A DNA stretch of 64,000 nt, taken from NCBI GenBank assembly GCA_036898135.1, contig CM072523.1, positions 34,749,968 through 34,813,967 on the forward strand, written 5' to 3'. The position numbers and the translations under genes were made by a program. Source of the DNA: Oncomelania hupensis. Lineage: Eukaryota > Mollusca > Gastropoda > Littorinimorpha > Pomatiopsidae. The notes beneath the pieces are model-generated. The model made no database searches. It saw only the letters and a list, made by a program, of their open reading frames with translations, and had not been told where the DNA came from. Positions 17,881 to 29,000 of the stretch are shown here, piece after piece. Position 1 is the stretch's first letter, and each line of letters starts with the position of its first letter.

Positions 17881-20345
17881 TCCTTGACCAAGTGACGAAG
17901 AAGGACATAGTCACAGTGCAAGGCGTCTCGAATGCCAAGGTTGGCCAAGATGCGTAACAAACTGGGGAGAAACATGTGGATCCCACCGCAACAAGGAGAC
18001 AAATTACAGAAATCTGAGACTCCTGGAGTTTGCCAGACACAACATCTTGATACCGGCAAACAAACTTGATCTCCACAAAAAAATCCAGACGATGGACTTG
18101 GCACGGTCCCAGCGGGGAGCATCACAACCAGATTTACTACATCATGGTCCAGAACCGATCAGATCAAGCGTCAACATTGGCAGGACACGCACTTTTCCAA
18201 GAGCAGACATCGGAAGTGACCAGGACCTTGTGATATCTTTCCGGTTCCATTTGAAGAGAGTAAACACAGCAAAGTGCACCAGACTGAAATTCGACCTGGA
18301 CAAACTGCAAGATCCGGAAGGGGCACCATTGCTCATTCTGGGAGCTGGTGAAGTAGATGTCGATACCATGACCACAACCTTCAACTCAGCTGTGACAGAT
18401 ACCGCCACTGAGATCCTTGGCAAGCACCGCCCAAAGAAGAAACCGTAGATCACACCTGAACTTTTGGACCTGTGTGACGAACGAAAACAGATGAAAAAGA
18501 AAAAGAATACCTGATGCCTACCGAAAAATCAACAATGATATCCGAAAAGGCATGAGCATAGCAAAGGAGAACTGGATAGAAGATCAATGCCAGGAAACAG
18601 AAAACAGTCTGAACAAGAACAACAGCAAGAAAGCCTAAACGACTGTGAAGCGACTGACAAGTGTTAAACAGCCCAAGGTCTCCACGATCCAAAGCAAGTC
18701 TGGCATATGCCATACAGAAGAAAAAGTAGTCTTGGATAGATATACCTTTACATCCACACACCAAAAGGAGACATATCAGTTCTAGAATGTCCCAAGAACA
18801 GAGACGAAGAAGAAATCCTCCCAATTCTCCCAGAATAAGTTGAGACAGCAGTGCAATCGCTGAAGAAGGGGAAGTCAGCGGGAGTGGACAACATACCCGC
18901 AGAATTGCTTCAAGCAGAAAAAAAGCGATGATTGACGTCCTCACCATTATCTATAACAAGATCTGGCAGAGTGGGGACCTACACAATAGACCCAGTCGTT
19001 TGACATCACTCTTCCCAAAACGGGTAACTTTCAGGAGTGTGAAAATTACCGCACCTTCAGCCTCACCAGCCATTCCTGCAAGGTCTCCTGAAAAGAATAC
19101 TCAACTGTTTGAAACCCCAAGCTAAACAAATCATACCTGAAGAACAAGCAGGATTCAGGGCAGGGCGAAGTACCACTGAAGAGATTTTCAACCTCAGAAT
19201 AATCTATGAGAAATATCTCCAGCACCAACAACATCTACATCATGTGTTTGTAGATTTCACGAAAGCGTTTGACCGAGTCTGGCATGCAGCTCTGTGGGCA
19301 ACCATGAGAGTGTACAACATCAGCTCTAACATTATGGAAGTCATCAAAAGTCTGTATGACAAGGCTTCCAGTGCAGTCCTCCACAACAGCGCCACTGGGA
19401 ACTGATTAATTCAGAACAACAATCGGTGTGCGTCAAGGATGCCTACTCTATCCAACACTCTTCAACCTCTTTCTAGAGCGCATCATGTCAGATGCCCTTG
19501 CAGATCACAAAGGCACAGTCAGCATAGAAGGTAGAGCAATCTCCAACCTCCGTTTTCCGGGTTATTTAGTTAGTTATTAATTGCTTAGAGAGTCCAGCGG
19601 ACTGCAAAGAGCCGAATCATGACATTGTTGGATTGGCTGTAGAGGAACAAGAACTTGAACAACCGATACAGAGGCTTGGCACCACCTTTTGAGCCTTTAA
19701 AATGGAAATACATGCAGAGCAGACCAAAATGATGACCAACAACACCAATGACATCATCACGGATATTGAAGTCCAAGGCCAATACCTCAACATAGTGCAT
19801 AGCTTCAAATATTTAGGAGCCATTGTATCAGACAATGGGTCCCGATAGGAAGTCCTCTCAAGGATCGCACAAATAACTTTTGACCTGACAAGGCTTAAGC
19901 ACATTTGGAAAGAAAGTACCATCAGTCTACACTCAAGGTAAGGCTGCGGCGCTCCCTTGTCATCTCCATCTTCATATACGCTTGCGAAACATGGACCTTC
20001 ACAGCAGACCTACAACCAAGAATACAAAGCAGGAGATGAGATGCTACAGAAGACTTCAGGGCATGTCCTAAGCCCAGCACATCACCAATGACGAAGTCCG
20101 ACAGACCATCATACAAGCCATTGGACATCACGATGACATGCTCACAATGACCATCCTGCAAGGCACGGTGCCAGGAGGCAGAAGAAGAGTGAGACAGAAA
20201 AAGAGGTGGGAGGACAACATTCGAGAATGAAGTAGCTTGTCACTGAACGAAGTCATGAAGGTTTCTGAGGACAGAGAAAGATGGAGTACGCTGTTTAAAC
20301 GATCATCTGTGGTGTCCCAACGACATTTGAATTACGGCATAGGAC
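17881..20345 (+). pseudogene. Endonuclease C-terminus, RT and C-terminal tail of the RTE-like LINE
   Basis: It begins LDQVTKKDIVTVQG, then NAKVG (endonuclease), then RTRTFPRADIGSDQD with the SDx motif at about 18185-18225. RT blocks follow: KKGKSAGVDNIPAELLQA (about 18863), EEQAGFRAGRSTTEEIFNL (about 19138), FVDFTKAFDRVWHAALW (about 19250) and GVRQGC (about 19427). The FADD region is split by an insertion at 19558-19618. FKYLGAIVSDNGS, the WTLT-type palm end and the RRRVRQKKRWEDNIRE tail follow to 20300. There are multiple stops and frameshifts, so it is non-functional. Confidence 0.85.
19558..19618 (-). mobile_element. 5'-truncated retroposon tail (family D), copy 2, inside the RT catalytic motif
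   Basis: On the minus strand the insert reads GATTCGGCTC, TTTGCAGTCCGCTGGAC, then AATTAATAACTAACTAAAT. This is the same 3' signature and ACTAACTAA-type tail as the copy at 6631. It splits the LINE coding sequence between NLRF and the DDI remnant (ATGACATTG), that is, inside FADD. No clear target duplication remains. Confidence 0.72.
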
Positions 20346-21833
20346 AGGGTAGTGAACATTCAAATTCGTTTGTATGGTATGTTTAAAGAGGAAAATAATT
20401 ACCAAACAATTTATAAGAAAAACATTAACCTGAGGAATACACACACAACACACACGGACACACACACAACACACACAACACACACAAGCACACACACGCA
20501 CACACACAGAGTAACTAAATTCCTGGGATTTCAACAAAAGATATAGGAAGAAAAATAAACCTTGCTCGTATGTAGCAGGATGTTGAGGCTTTAGACATAA
20601 GGTTTATGGGTTTCAATGCAGTTCCATACTCTATCCAAAACGCCTTCCGGCCACAGCCAAATAGGAAATTCCCAGATGGGTCCTCCCGGTTTCCAGTCCA
20701 ACTTTTATTAGCTCTCATAGTATACGGTACAGAGGTCTGGCAAAACATACGAAAATTGTGCTCTGTAATGTGAAATTCATCACTTGTAAACATGCGAATT
20801 CTGCGCGTGCCTTTACTATAAGCAGAACGTTTGGTGCTATCAAGCTGCTACTAAACATATAGAGGCAATCGGCACGACAGCGACTCTGACCCAATGTCAG
20901 AGTCAGAGGTTGTTGAGGGCATAGGCATACACACAATCTATTCTTGATAGATCTCTGATACTCAGCCAGCGTCAAGGTCGCCTGTTTTAGTGGACACTGG
21001 CCTATACCCATCATTTTTTATCCATTCAGCTCAGTCTTCACTGTGGTTCATGATAATAAAGAAATGTAAGCTTTCCACATAACCCTGGGGAAAAAATCAT
21101 AAAGGTTTTTCACGAGCAACATCTTACATATGGACAATAAATATTTTAGAAATAAAGACTAAATATATGAATATTTATCAACATAGTTATTGAAAACGAA
21201 AATGAAACCAATTAAAAGCATTAAAACCAACATTTTAATGTAATCAAAGGAAAATAATTACATATATAAGTAAAATCAATTTAAGCAGTCGCCAAATGAT
21301 TGATTGACGAACAGCTGCCTCCGCCATGGGCTAACCACGGTCTAAGTCTGCACTGGAGATGGCCTGGCCTTTTCTCTCGTTCTTTCTATCGCCAACTCCC
21401 TCACCCTCTCTCTAACACACACACACCCACACAGCAGCAGCAGCAGCAGCAGCAGCACCAGTTATTAAGAATGGAAAACCTAATTCAAATTATAAATCAT
21501 TTAAAAAGTTCTTGAAAATATATATTTTTAGCGATCTTTTGAATGACGCAGACGTCGCAGCGTATCTTATCTGATGTGGTAGAGAGTTCCAGAGTGTCGA
21601 TGCAGGGTTTGATCGCCAAAGGTTTATGTGAGTGATCGGGGAATGCAAAACAAACGGTTATCAAAAGATGAGAGGAGAGTCCTAGATGGTATATAAAATG
21701 CAAAAAGGTCATTGAAATGTGTTGGGGATGAACCAATGAAGAAATTGAACACAACACAGAAAGTTTGTAGCCAATGCGTGCTTGAACGGTGATACAGTGA
21801 AGGTTGATGCATATAGCTTAGTGAATCAACGAT
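20346..21833. other. No gene; (CA)n, (CAG)n and AT-rich sequence
   Basis: A CACACA/CAACACA tract lies at 20438-20510 and (CAG)8 at 21434-21458. The sequence at 21480-21620 (TTTAGCGATCTTTTGAATGACG and neighbours) looks like a fragment of a dispersed repeat but cannot be assigned. No coding domain found. Confidence 0.5.
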
Positions 21834-22138
21834 ACCCAGCACATCACCAACGACGAAGTCCGACAGACCATCACACAAGCCATTGGACAACACGATGACA
21901 TGCTTATAGTGATGAAGACCATCCTGCAAGGCACGGTGCAAGGAGGCAGAAGAAGAGAGAAACAGAAACAGAGGTGGGAGGACAACATTCGAGAATGGAC
22001 TGGCTTGTCACTGAGCGAAGCCATGAGGTTTGCTGAGGACAGAGAAGGATGAAGTACGCTGGTTAAACGATCATCTGTGGTGCCTCAACGACTTTCGAGT
22101 TACGGGATAGGATAGGATAGGATAGAATAGGATAGGAT
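21834..22138 (+). pseudogene. Second 3' end of the RTE-like LINE with (GGATA)n tail
   Basis: The plus strand carries ITNDEVRQTIT...HDDMLIVMKTILQGTVQGGRRRE, then RWEDNIREWTGLSLSEAMRFAEDREG, then a perfect GGATA-type tail at 22105-22138. It is more than 90 percent like the minus-strand copy at 1024-1362 over this stretch by eye. It is 5'-truncated with no RT domain. Confidence 0.85.
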
Positions 22139-22597
22139 CGATGTTCATGTTGTAATTAAGTGATATTATGTAAAACGTTACACTAATTCATTGTGGTTAT
22201 GGCACGAGTAACAATACTTCACGTGTACAGAAGTATAATTGCACGCTACTATATTTCACAGCTACTGCTTTGTGTCGTTTCGTAGGTGTTTTTTTTTTCA
22301 AACTAGAATTTCTTAGGCAGTAGCTTGAATTTCTTGAGAGTAGATCTGTTCCGCCATTCATATTGAATGTAAACGGTTTTGGGAATAGTAGCCTTTGTTC
22401 TCGTATACCCGTGAAAAAATGTCGCTTATGTCGTAGTTTACAGTAGCTCTGAATGTGCCATGTTGCTTTCCTCTCGCGAACAGAAATCTCAAAGGTAGGG
22501 AAGAAGAAAACGATTCTGCAGGTTGCAATCAGATCAGCAGAAACATTATCAAAACCATAGATTCAGTTTTAAAACAGATACAACATCAATATGTTTT

Positions 22598-22685
<88 letters not shown>

Positions 22686-23228
22686 CAAGGACAGGGACAG
22701 AGAGACAGACAGAAAAAAGACGCACGCACACACACACACACAAACACACACAAAGAGACAGATATAACTCACACACAAACACACGCATACGCATACACAC
22801 GAACGCGCGCACGCACGGTAAGGAAAAAAAAAAAGGAATAACGTCATAAAATAAAAAGAAATGTATGCTACACACAACGGCAGGTAGAGAAAGGCATATA
22901 CGATAATACAAACAAAAAGGAATGCTACCATATAATATGACAGAAATGAAAGAGATCAACGTGAAAATAAAGTTAGGAAAAAAAAAGACTGAGCGACAGA
23001 ATAAAAGCACAGCCAGGGAAAAAGAACTGACAAACAGATAATGAGGCAGAAAGCCGCAATAATTTAATTAAATATGTTTTTTGCCTTTGTTAACTTACCT
23101 GTATTTGTTAAACCGTCAGTATGGCACCAACAGCATATGAAACAGAAGAAGAAAGAAAGATACCATTAGTTCCGCTGCTAGTATTTTACATGTATAACTA
23201 GAATACAATTCTTATAAAAAGATATTTA
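22139..23228. repeat. (GA)n and purine/CA-rich compound repeat, otherwise no gene
   Basis: (GA)n lies at 22602-22676 and grades into GACAGA, then CACACA and ACGC units to about 22815. Frames crossing it are repeat translations. Flanking sequence is anonymous. Confidence 0.75.
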
Positions 23229-23229
23229 A

Positions 23230-23301
<72 letters not shown>

Positions 23302-23345
23302 GGATTTTTATATAGCGGGTACTCCAGCCTATGACCAGACTCACC
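23229..23345. repeat. (AAT)n tract followed by TATATAGCGGGTACTCC
   Basis: About 24 AAT units (to 23301) are followed by GGATTTTTATATAGCGGG and then sequence resembling the post-array block of the copy at 15868. A short direct duplication follows at about 23440-23540 (CTATTTACAACTATGTACA repeated). Confidence 0.65.
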
Positions 23346-23740
23346 ACGCTTTACATAGTCATTACATAAAAATACATGCACTCGATCAAACATCTCTTTT
23401 GCTACGATACACCAAAAGACGGAACAGTAAAGGTAAAAACTATTTACAACTATGTACACACATGACAAAAAAGACAGAAATAGACTATTTACAACTATGT
23501 ACATAAATGACAAAAAAGACAGAAATAGAATAGCAAAAACCTATTTACAGCTATTTATATGCCCGGTTAGACCCAGGAAGAAAAACAGCATAAATATTTA
23601 CAGCCGTGTATACGCTTAAGGATCAGACAGAGACAAAAGAGGAGAGAATGGCTGCGGGATACAAAATAACCAAATAACCAACTACATACATATATAACTT
23701 CATAATTAGTCACAAATTCATAATTATTCTCTCTCGCTTT

Positions 23741-23790
<50 letters not shown>

Positions 23791-24990
23791 ATTCCTCTTT
23801 CTTCTGCCTCCGTGACATCTTTCCTATCCTATACATCTCCCTCCACACTTAATATCTTTCTCCCCGGTCCCCTGGGATTAGACCCCAGAGCAGATGGAAG
23901 TCGGTGACTTCAACAACTACTTAAAAGTTTTATGTAGTGAAACGGCTTTCCCTCTTCAGACACTTCTCTCCCCGGGGTAGGAGGGGGTGGGATTGGGGTG
24001 GGTTGGTGTGATTGGGGTAGAAGAAGACGGGGTTGGGAGGGGAAGGAATAGAGATGGGGAAGAGAGGTCAATATGCAGGGTGGGGATGGGGGGTAAGGTG
24101 TGTACTTGGGTGAGAAGATGGGGTGGGCAGAGAGGGTGGGGGTAGGGGTGGGGGGTGGGGAGTGAGTGCAGACTGGAAATAATCCACCAATAGCACTTCA
24201 TTCGGTTCTGATCACTCTCCCGAATCAGCACAAACGATCGAATAGGGCCAGAGAGAGCTTCTACAGAAACTGCACAGGCTAGACATGTGTCTATAATCCA
24301 ATCCCTTTTTCGTTTTAAATTTCTTCCCTAAATCGGGACTGACCTATTCCACATGTTCTTGCACCACCTCATTTTGCTTCCCTATAGATCAAGACAATAT
24401 ATGTATATGTTTAACTTTAAAATATTTATTTATTGATGTAGATTACAAAATGCACAAATATATAATAATATATTTACTAATCCTATCCGCTCTCTTCAAG
24501 CGAGGCTACCTAGACATTTCCTGTTTTATTCTTACTGTGATCTCCTACTTTCTCTCGCCTCCGTCATTCTCCTTGCTTCCTCCGCCACCTCCACCCCCCC
24601 CCCCCTCATCTCCAGACCGCCTCCATTTCCCACAAACTGTTCACATTTCACTGAAAATAACGAATTATCCGCTGGAAAAAAAAAACTCCAGAATGGTCCA
24701 CTGTTTCTATCTCCTAACCAAAAAGGAAAAGAAGACTTAATGACTTTTATATTATTCCTTGTCGCTGCCCAATGCTGCCTTATCAGACTAAGAAGTTGTG
24801 TGGATTGTATCCCCATTCCCTCAAAATCTGTACATAATCCCTTATAATATTTTAGTTCCCTTCATACTCGGGGATCTGCCACATTTCGTCAGCCTCATTT
24901 ACTGACTGACTTAGATCCCAGCGTGGTGTTATATTGTCGAACCTCTCCCCCCACCCCCTCTCTAAAAAAATATTTACAAAAACATAATAA
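23346..24990. other. No gene; (CT)n and biased tracts
   Basis: (CT)n lies at 23741-23786, a GGGGTGGG-rich stretch at 23980-24165 and a C-rich patch at 24590-24605. No coding domain, RNA gene or bounded repeat can be supported. Confidence 0.5.
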
Positions 24991-24998
24991 TGAAAATA

Positions 24999-25255
24999 GC
25001 GCGCGCGCTCACACACACACACACACACACACACACCTACACACACACACACACACACATGCGCTCGCGCACCACACACACGCATGCACGCGTACACATA
25101 CACACACGCATGCAAGCGCACGCACACACACCCACACACACACCTACACACACACACACACACACATGCGCTCGCGCACCACACACACGCATGCACGCGT
25201 ACACATACACACACGCATGCAAGCGCACGCACACACACCCACAAACACACACACC
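24999..25255. repeat. (CA)n-rich block with a tandem duplication of about 107 bp
   Basis: A CA-rich unit containing ATGCGCTCGCGCACC and CGCATGCACGCGTACACA is present twice in tandem (from about 25034 and about 25141). The alternating purine-pyrimidine composition (CG/CA) is favourable for Z-DNA. Open frames are Thr/His repeats. Confidence 0.8.
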
Positions 25256-25473
25256 TCCCTTCCCACCTTAAATTGTGCCAATTCTCTAAACTGCAAAATT
25301 TTTGTTCCCCCTGGAGCTAAGCGGCGTCAATGCAATTTCACTGCCTTTAAATTCAGCGTGCTCACTGCGTAATATAGCTTCGATTTCCCAACATCGATCG
25401 CCTGGTGTTGAGAAAGAGATAGAGAGACAGAGATAGACAAAGAGAGACAGAGACAGAGAGACAGACAGACACG

Positions 25474-25546
<73 letters not shown>
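25474..25546. repeat. (GA)n microsatellite
   Basis: About 35 GA units; the upstream 25410-25470 is an imperfect AGAGACAGAGA leader. Confidence 0.9.
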
Positions 25547-25548
<2 letters not shown>

Positions 25549-25659
25549 GCATGCAGAGGAGGAGAATCGGAAGATGAAGAAATGAACAAAGATGCACCAA
25601 GCCCAAAACAAAAAAAAATGACAGTGGGAGAAAGAAGACGAGTGAGCGAGTGGGATTGT

Positions 25660-25690
25660 GAAGAATGGGTGGTGGTAGTGGCGATGATGG

Positions 25691-25757
<67 letters not shown>

Positions 25758-26084
25758 AAAAAAGAAGAAAAAGAAGAAGAAGATGATGATGAGGAGGAGG
25801 AGGATGAGGAGGAGGACGATGATGATGATGATGAGAACAAGGATGGAGATGCGATGGTGGGGGGGGGGGGTGGGGGGGGTGGGGAGAGGCAGAGATAAAA
25901 GAAGAACAAGAACCAGAAGGAATTTCAAGAAGACGAAGAAAACAACACAATACATCTTTATTACCCCAAAATGAATTCAGCGGGCACAGGACCACAATTT
26001 TTATATTTGTACACATTATGAGTACTCAAGAATGAAATCCGCTTTCGTGCTCAAGAAGAAGAAGAAGAAGGAGAAGAAGTAGAA

Positions 26085-26155
<71 letters not shown>

Positions 26156-26410
26156 GAACGAGCATGGGGATGTAGTGGTTATGAAGAGGGAGCGGGGGGC
26201 TGGGGGGGGGGGAGAGTTGGAGATAAAAGGAGAACAAGAACCAGAAGGAATTTCAAGAAGACGAAGAATACAACACAATTCATCTTTATTACCCCAAAAC
26301 GAATAACAGCGGGCGCAGAACCACAATTTTTATATTTGTACACATTATGAGTACTCAATAATGAAATCCGCTTTCGTGCTCAAGAGGAAGAAGAAGAAGA
26401 AGGAGAAGAA
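25660..26410. repeat. Tandem duplication of about 0.4 kb carrying (GAT)n
   Basis: Two similar units (25683 to about 26060, and about 26082-26400) each contain (GAT)n, a G-run, and a conserved block. The block includes AACAAGAACCAGAAGGAATT, CATCTTTATTACCCCAAAA, TTTTTATATTTGTACACATT and TCCGCTTTCGTGCTCAAGA. The conserved block is highly similar between copies, so the duplication is recent. On the minus strand it contains GGGTAATAAAGATG, which could be a retroposon 3' end, but I cannot assign a family. Confidence 0.8.
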
Positions 26411-26519
26411 GAACAAACGGAGGAACAAACATAAGCAGCTTCAAGTACATGAAGATGAAGAAGATATAAAAAAAAGAAGAATGATCCACGATTTATTAAT
26501 TTAATAGCGTTGATTCAGC

Positions 26520-27073
26520 TCCGACACTTGAATCTTGATAAGTGTAACTCGAATTTGTTTATCCACGCAGCCAGTTTCACTCAGCAACGAGGCAGGAGTC
26601 GTCGAATTAAGTTTTCCAACTTTATTCAGCAAACACCAACAACTGCACACAAGATCGCTTTCCAAAAATCACTCCAAAAATCACTCCTCATAAGCAAACA
26701 GTGCATTATTTATACGCCTCTCTGCAATCCAGTAAAGTTTAGAACATTCCAGAATGACGCAATAACACCCAAACAAAATAAAACTCGTCATCGGAACAAC
26801 GCACTTTTTGTACGTCACATACTGTACTGTTAAGAATTTTACAAGATTCGACTAGCTATCGCCAAAAAGACCGTGAACGTTCGATCGATAATAAACACGT
26901 AATTCCAGAAAATTCTCAACGCTACTACAATATCGATTGATGAAAATTAGCAACATTATACAAAGCTTTTTCTAGCAACAGCGCAGAATCAAATCAAAGG
27001 TAAATACACGCTATCATCGCATGCTTTGCAAAATAAAATGTTTGGAATTATCGTACGCGTCTCAATAATAACA
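26520..27073 (-). promoter_or_regulatory. Candidate LTR with TATA box and polyadenylation signal
   Basis: On the minus strand, after a G-rich ATGGGGTAA stretch, the sequence begins TGTTATTATTGAGACG. It later contains GCGTATAAATAATGC (TATA box, near 26712) and GCTGAATAAAGTTGG (AATAAA, near 26622), about 90 bp apart in the order expected for U3-R. It directly follows RNase H. No partner LTR is present to confirm the ends, so the 3' limit is a guess. Confidence 0.42.
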
Positions 27074-27109
27074 TTACCCCATACACAAGAAGAAATTTAC
27101 TTTATTTTC

Positions 27110-27814
27110 TGTCAAACAACATTGAGACGCAATGCACAAAGAAAGTCCAGAAACTTATTTCGGACTGTTTGGGTGCTGTCGCTATTCTTTACCCACACGT
27201 TGAGAAATTCCGCACCAACATTCTCTGATCCTTTAATAGATTCTACTCGCAAGTCAAAGTTCTGCAAGTGCATAGCCCATCTTATGATGCGACTGTTCAC
27301 AAACTTGGCAGAGTTCAAGTAAGTTAGCGGCTTGTGATAGTCTGTAACACGAACTTCACTCCTTGAAGGTATAGATCGATTTTCCGGATTCCCCATATCA
27401 TGGCAAGGCTCTCTTTCTCCATGGTTGAGTAATTTTTCTCAGCCCTTGACAGTTTCTTGCTGGCGTAATTGACCGGAAATAGTTTCCCTTCGTATTCTTG
27501 AATAAGTATGGCGCCGATGTCTTCGTCCGCTGCGTCTGTTCTTAAGACGAATTCCTTGGAAATGTCGTGCAGTCATAGCATCGGATCCTTCGAAAGGAGG
27601 TCGCGTACAGTCTGGTATGCCTTCTCTTGAGCTGATCCCCACTGTACATGGTTAGGACAGCCTTCCCGCACCATGCCACAGCACACATCCAAAGCTTTTT
27701 AGTTTTGAGTTAGGTCAGCCAGGCTAGCTATAAATAGCTTCGCCGATGCTACCTTTCCTTTCCTTTCACTGGATGGGAGGGCGCAGGCAAGCTATAAATA
27801 GCCCGCAGCAAGCA
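27110..27814 (-). pseudogene. Ty3/gypsy-like RNase H domain (pol C-terminus)
   Basis: Minus-strand motifs in order: LRTDAADEDIGAILIQEYE, then KLFPVNYASKKLSRAEKNYS, then MEKESLAMIWGIRK, then VTDYHKPLTYLNSAKF, NSRIIRWAMHLQNFDL and ESIKGSENVGAEFL. These are the usual RNase H blocks (first catalytic Asp in TDA, Glu in MEKE, Asp in TD.HKPL). Frameshifts break the frame, for example between 27396 and 27439. It is separated from the RT thumb by the SINE at 27826-28019. It is the last pol domain before the candidate LTR. Confidence 0.85.
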
Positions 27815-27825
27815 AAATGTGGAGG

Positions 27826-28019
27826 AGGGGCCGGGTAGCTCAGTTGGTAAGAGCGTCTTGCTAGTAACCGAAAGGTCGCTGGTTCGAATCCCGGATTGGT
27901 CAACGTGTGATTATATTATTTTCCCCTTTACCAACAACTGGCCCGCTGGTGTCAGTATAAATCGGTCCAGTAGTCACCTATATGCGAAAGTGTCGTGTGA
28001 CTATAATCTACATACAAAC
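27826..28019 (+). mobile_element. tRNA-derived SINE, family A, copy 3
   Basis: The copy differs from copy 1 by essentially one substitution in the shared body (GTGATTATATT for GTGATCATATT). A perfect 11-bp target duplication AAATGTGGAGG lies at 27815-27825 and 28020-28030. It is inserted between the RT thumb and RNase H of the LTR element, so it is younger than that element. Confidence 0.93.
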
Positions 28020-28044
28020 AAATGTGGAGGCACTAAACAGTGCT

Positions 28045-28290
28045 GATCACATAGGCATTGAGCTGGTGTGTGCCCAACAAGGGTGCTGTGATGGCGGAGC
28101 AGTTCAGTATGAACCCATATACTATCCAGCCAATCCCATGAAAGACCGCACTTGGTTCTTGGTTTGGGGACCTGGAGTTTCAGAATATTAGTGAGGTTTT
28201 CCAACAGTATCTCTTTTTGCCCTTCTTTCAGCGAATGACCGATAAAGTCGATGTTGTCAGTTCCCAGAATGCACTTGCTGGGTCTCACGG
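28045..28290 (-). pseudogene. Ty3/gypsy-like RT thumb fragment
   Basis: The minus strand reads RPSKCILGTDNIDFIGHSL, then ILLENLTNILKLQVPKP, then after a frameshift VRSFMGLAG. These are the C-terminal RT/connection blocks of Ty3/gypsy pol. The RT palm with the catalytic YxDD motif should lie upstream (above 28290) but is absent; a LINE fragment and a minisatellite occupy that place. Confidence 0.82.
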
Positions 28291-28299
28291 TCAGGTTGG

Positions 28300-28500
28300 C
28301 TTGTGGCTTGTTGTGTTAGCATTGATAGTTTTTTTTTTAAATCCAGAATGGTACCCAGATATTTAGACACACGCTCGACAATCACACCATCAATCACAAG
28401 GTCGGGGACACGGGAAGGAGTTCTAAAGTCCATCATGAGTTCTTTGGTTCTGGTGACATTGAAGTCAAGGAAATCCTACTGGTATTGAATTGTTCAACTT
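28300..28500 (-). pseudogene. LINE RT fragment (Rex1/CR1-like)
   Basis: The minus strand reads DFNVTRTKELMMDFRTPSR, then PDLVIDGVIVERVSKYLGTI. This is the NVxKTKExxxDFR ... IxGxxVExVxxxKYLGT block following the catalytic FADD in Rex1/CR1-group LINEs. It is similar in kind to the longer element at 43980-46640. It abuts the gypsy RT thumb without spacer, so it inserted into or replaced the LTR element. Confidence 0.75.
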
Positions 28501-28611
28501 CAGAAAAAGTATGTTGTGTTTCAGTCCGAAAAATCTTCAATAGCAGAGTCATTAGAGTATTTTACAAGAATGGTAGTCAGAGCCTCGACATTATGGTCGG
28601 ATAAGGTCCTT

Positions 28612-28965
28612 GTGTGATGATAATGCCTGATGATGGTAATAGTAATAGTAATGCAGTTACAATTGTTTTTGTGCTAGTGAATGTGTGATGATAATGATTG
28701 ATGATGGTAATAGTAATGCAGTTACAATTGTTTTTGTGCTAGTGAATGTGTGATGATAATGCTTGATGATGGTAATAGTAATAGTAATGCAGTTACAATT
28801 GTTTTTGTGCTAGTGAATGTGTGATGATAATGCTTGATGATGGTAATAGTAATAGTAATGCAGTTGCAATTGTTTTTGTGCTAGTGAATGTGTGATGATA
28901 ATGATTGATGATGGTAATAGTAATAGTAATGCAGTTAAAAAAATATATATATTGTGATATAATGT

Positions 28966-28998
<33 letters not shown>
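28612..28998. repeat. Minisatellite of about 72-78 bp units plus poly(A)
   Basis: Four to five units contain GTGTGATGATAATG, GGTAATAGTAATAG and GTTTTTGTGCTAGTGAAT, ending at about 28936. A 30-bp poly(A) follows at 28969-28998. The units are nearly identical and so expanded recently. It lies exactly where the gypsy RT core should be. Confidence 0.85.

Positions 28999-28999
<1 letters not shown>

Positions 29000-29000
<1 letters not shown>

Larger units (their letters stand above)
17359..20345 (+). mobile_element. RTE-like LINE copy with a 5' inversion (twin-priming structure)
   Basis: The 5' part of the element (endonuclease N-terminus) lies inverted at 17359-17880. The remainder (endonuclease C-terminus, RT, C-terminal tail) lies forward from 17881 to 20345. 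The forward part resumes where the inverted part ends: TCCTTGACCAA occurs at 17881-17891 and as its reverse complement at 17359-17369. Inverted 5' end plus forward 3' end is the signature of twin priming during LINE integration. The copy is decayed by frameshifts and stops and carries a nested insertion at 19558-19618. Confidence 0.82.

Noticed and set aside
18450..18947. 165-residue minus-strand frame
   Set aside because: It lies antisense to the decayed RTE-like LINE, whose plus-strand motifs explain the region.
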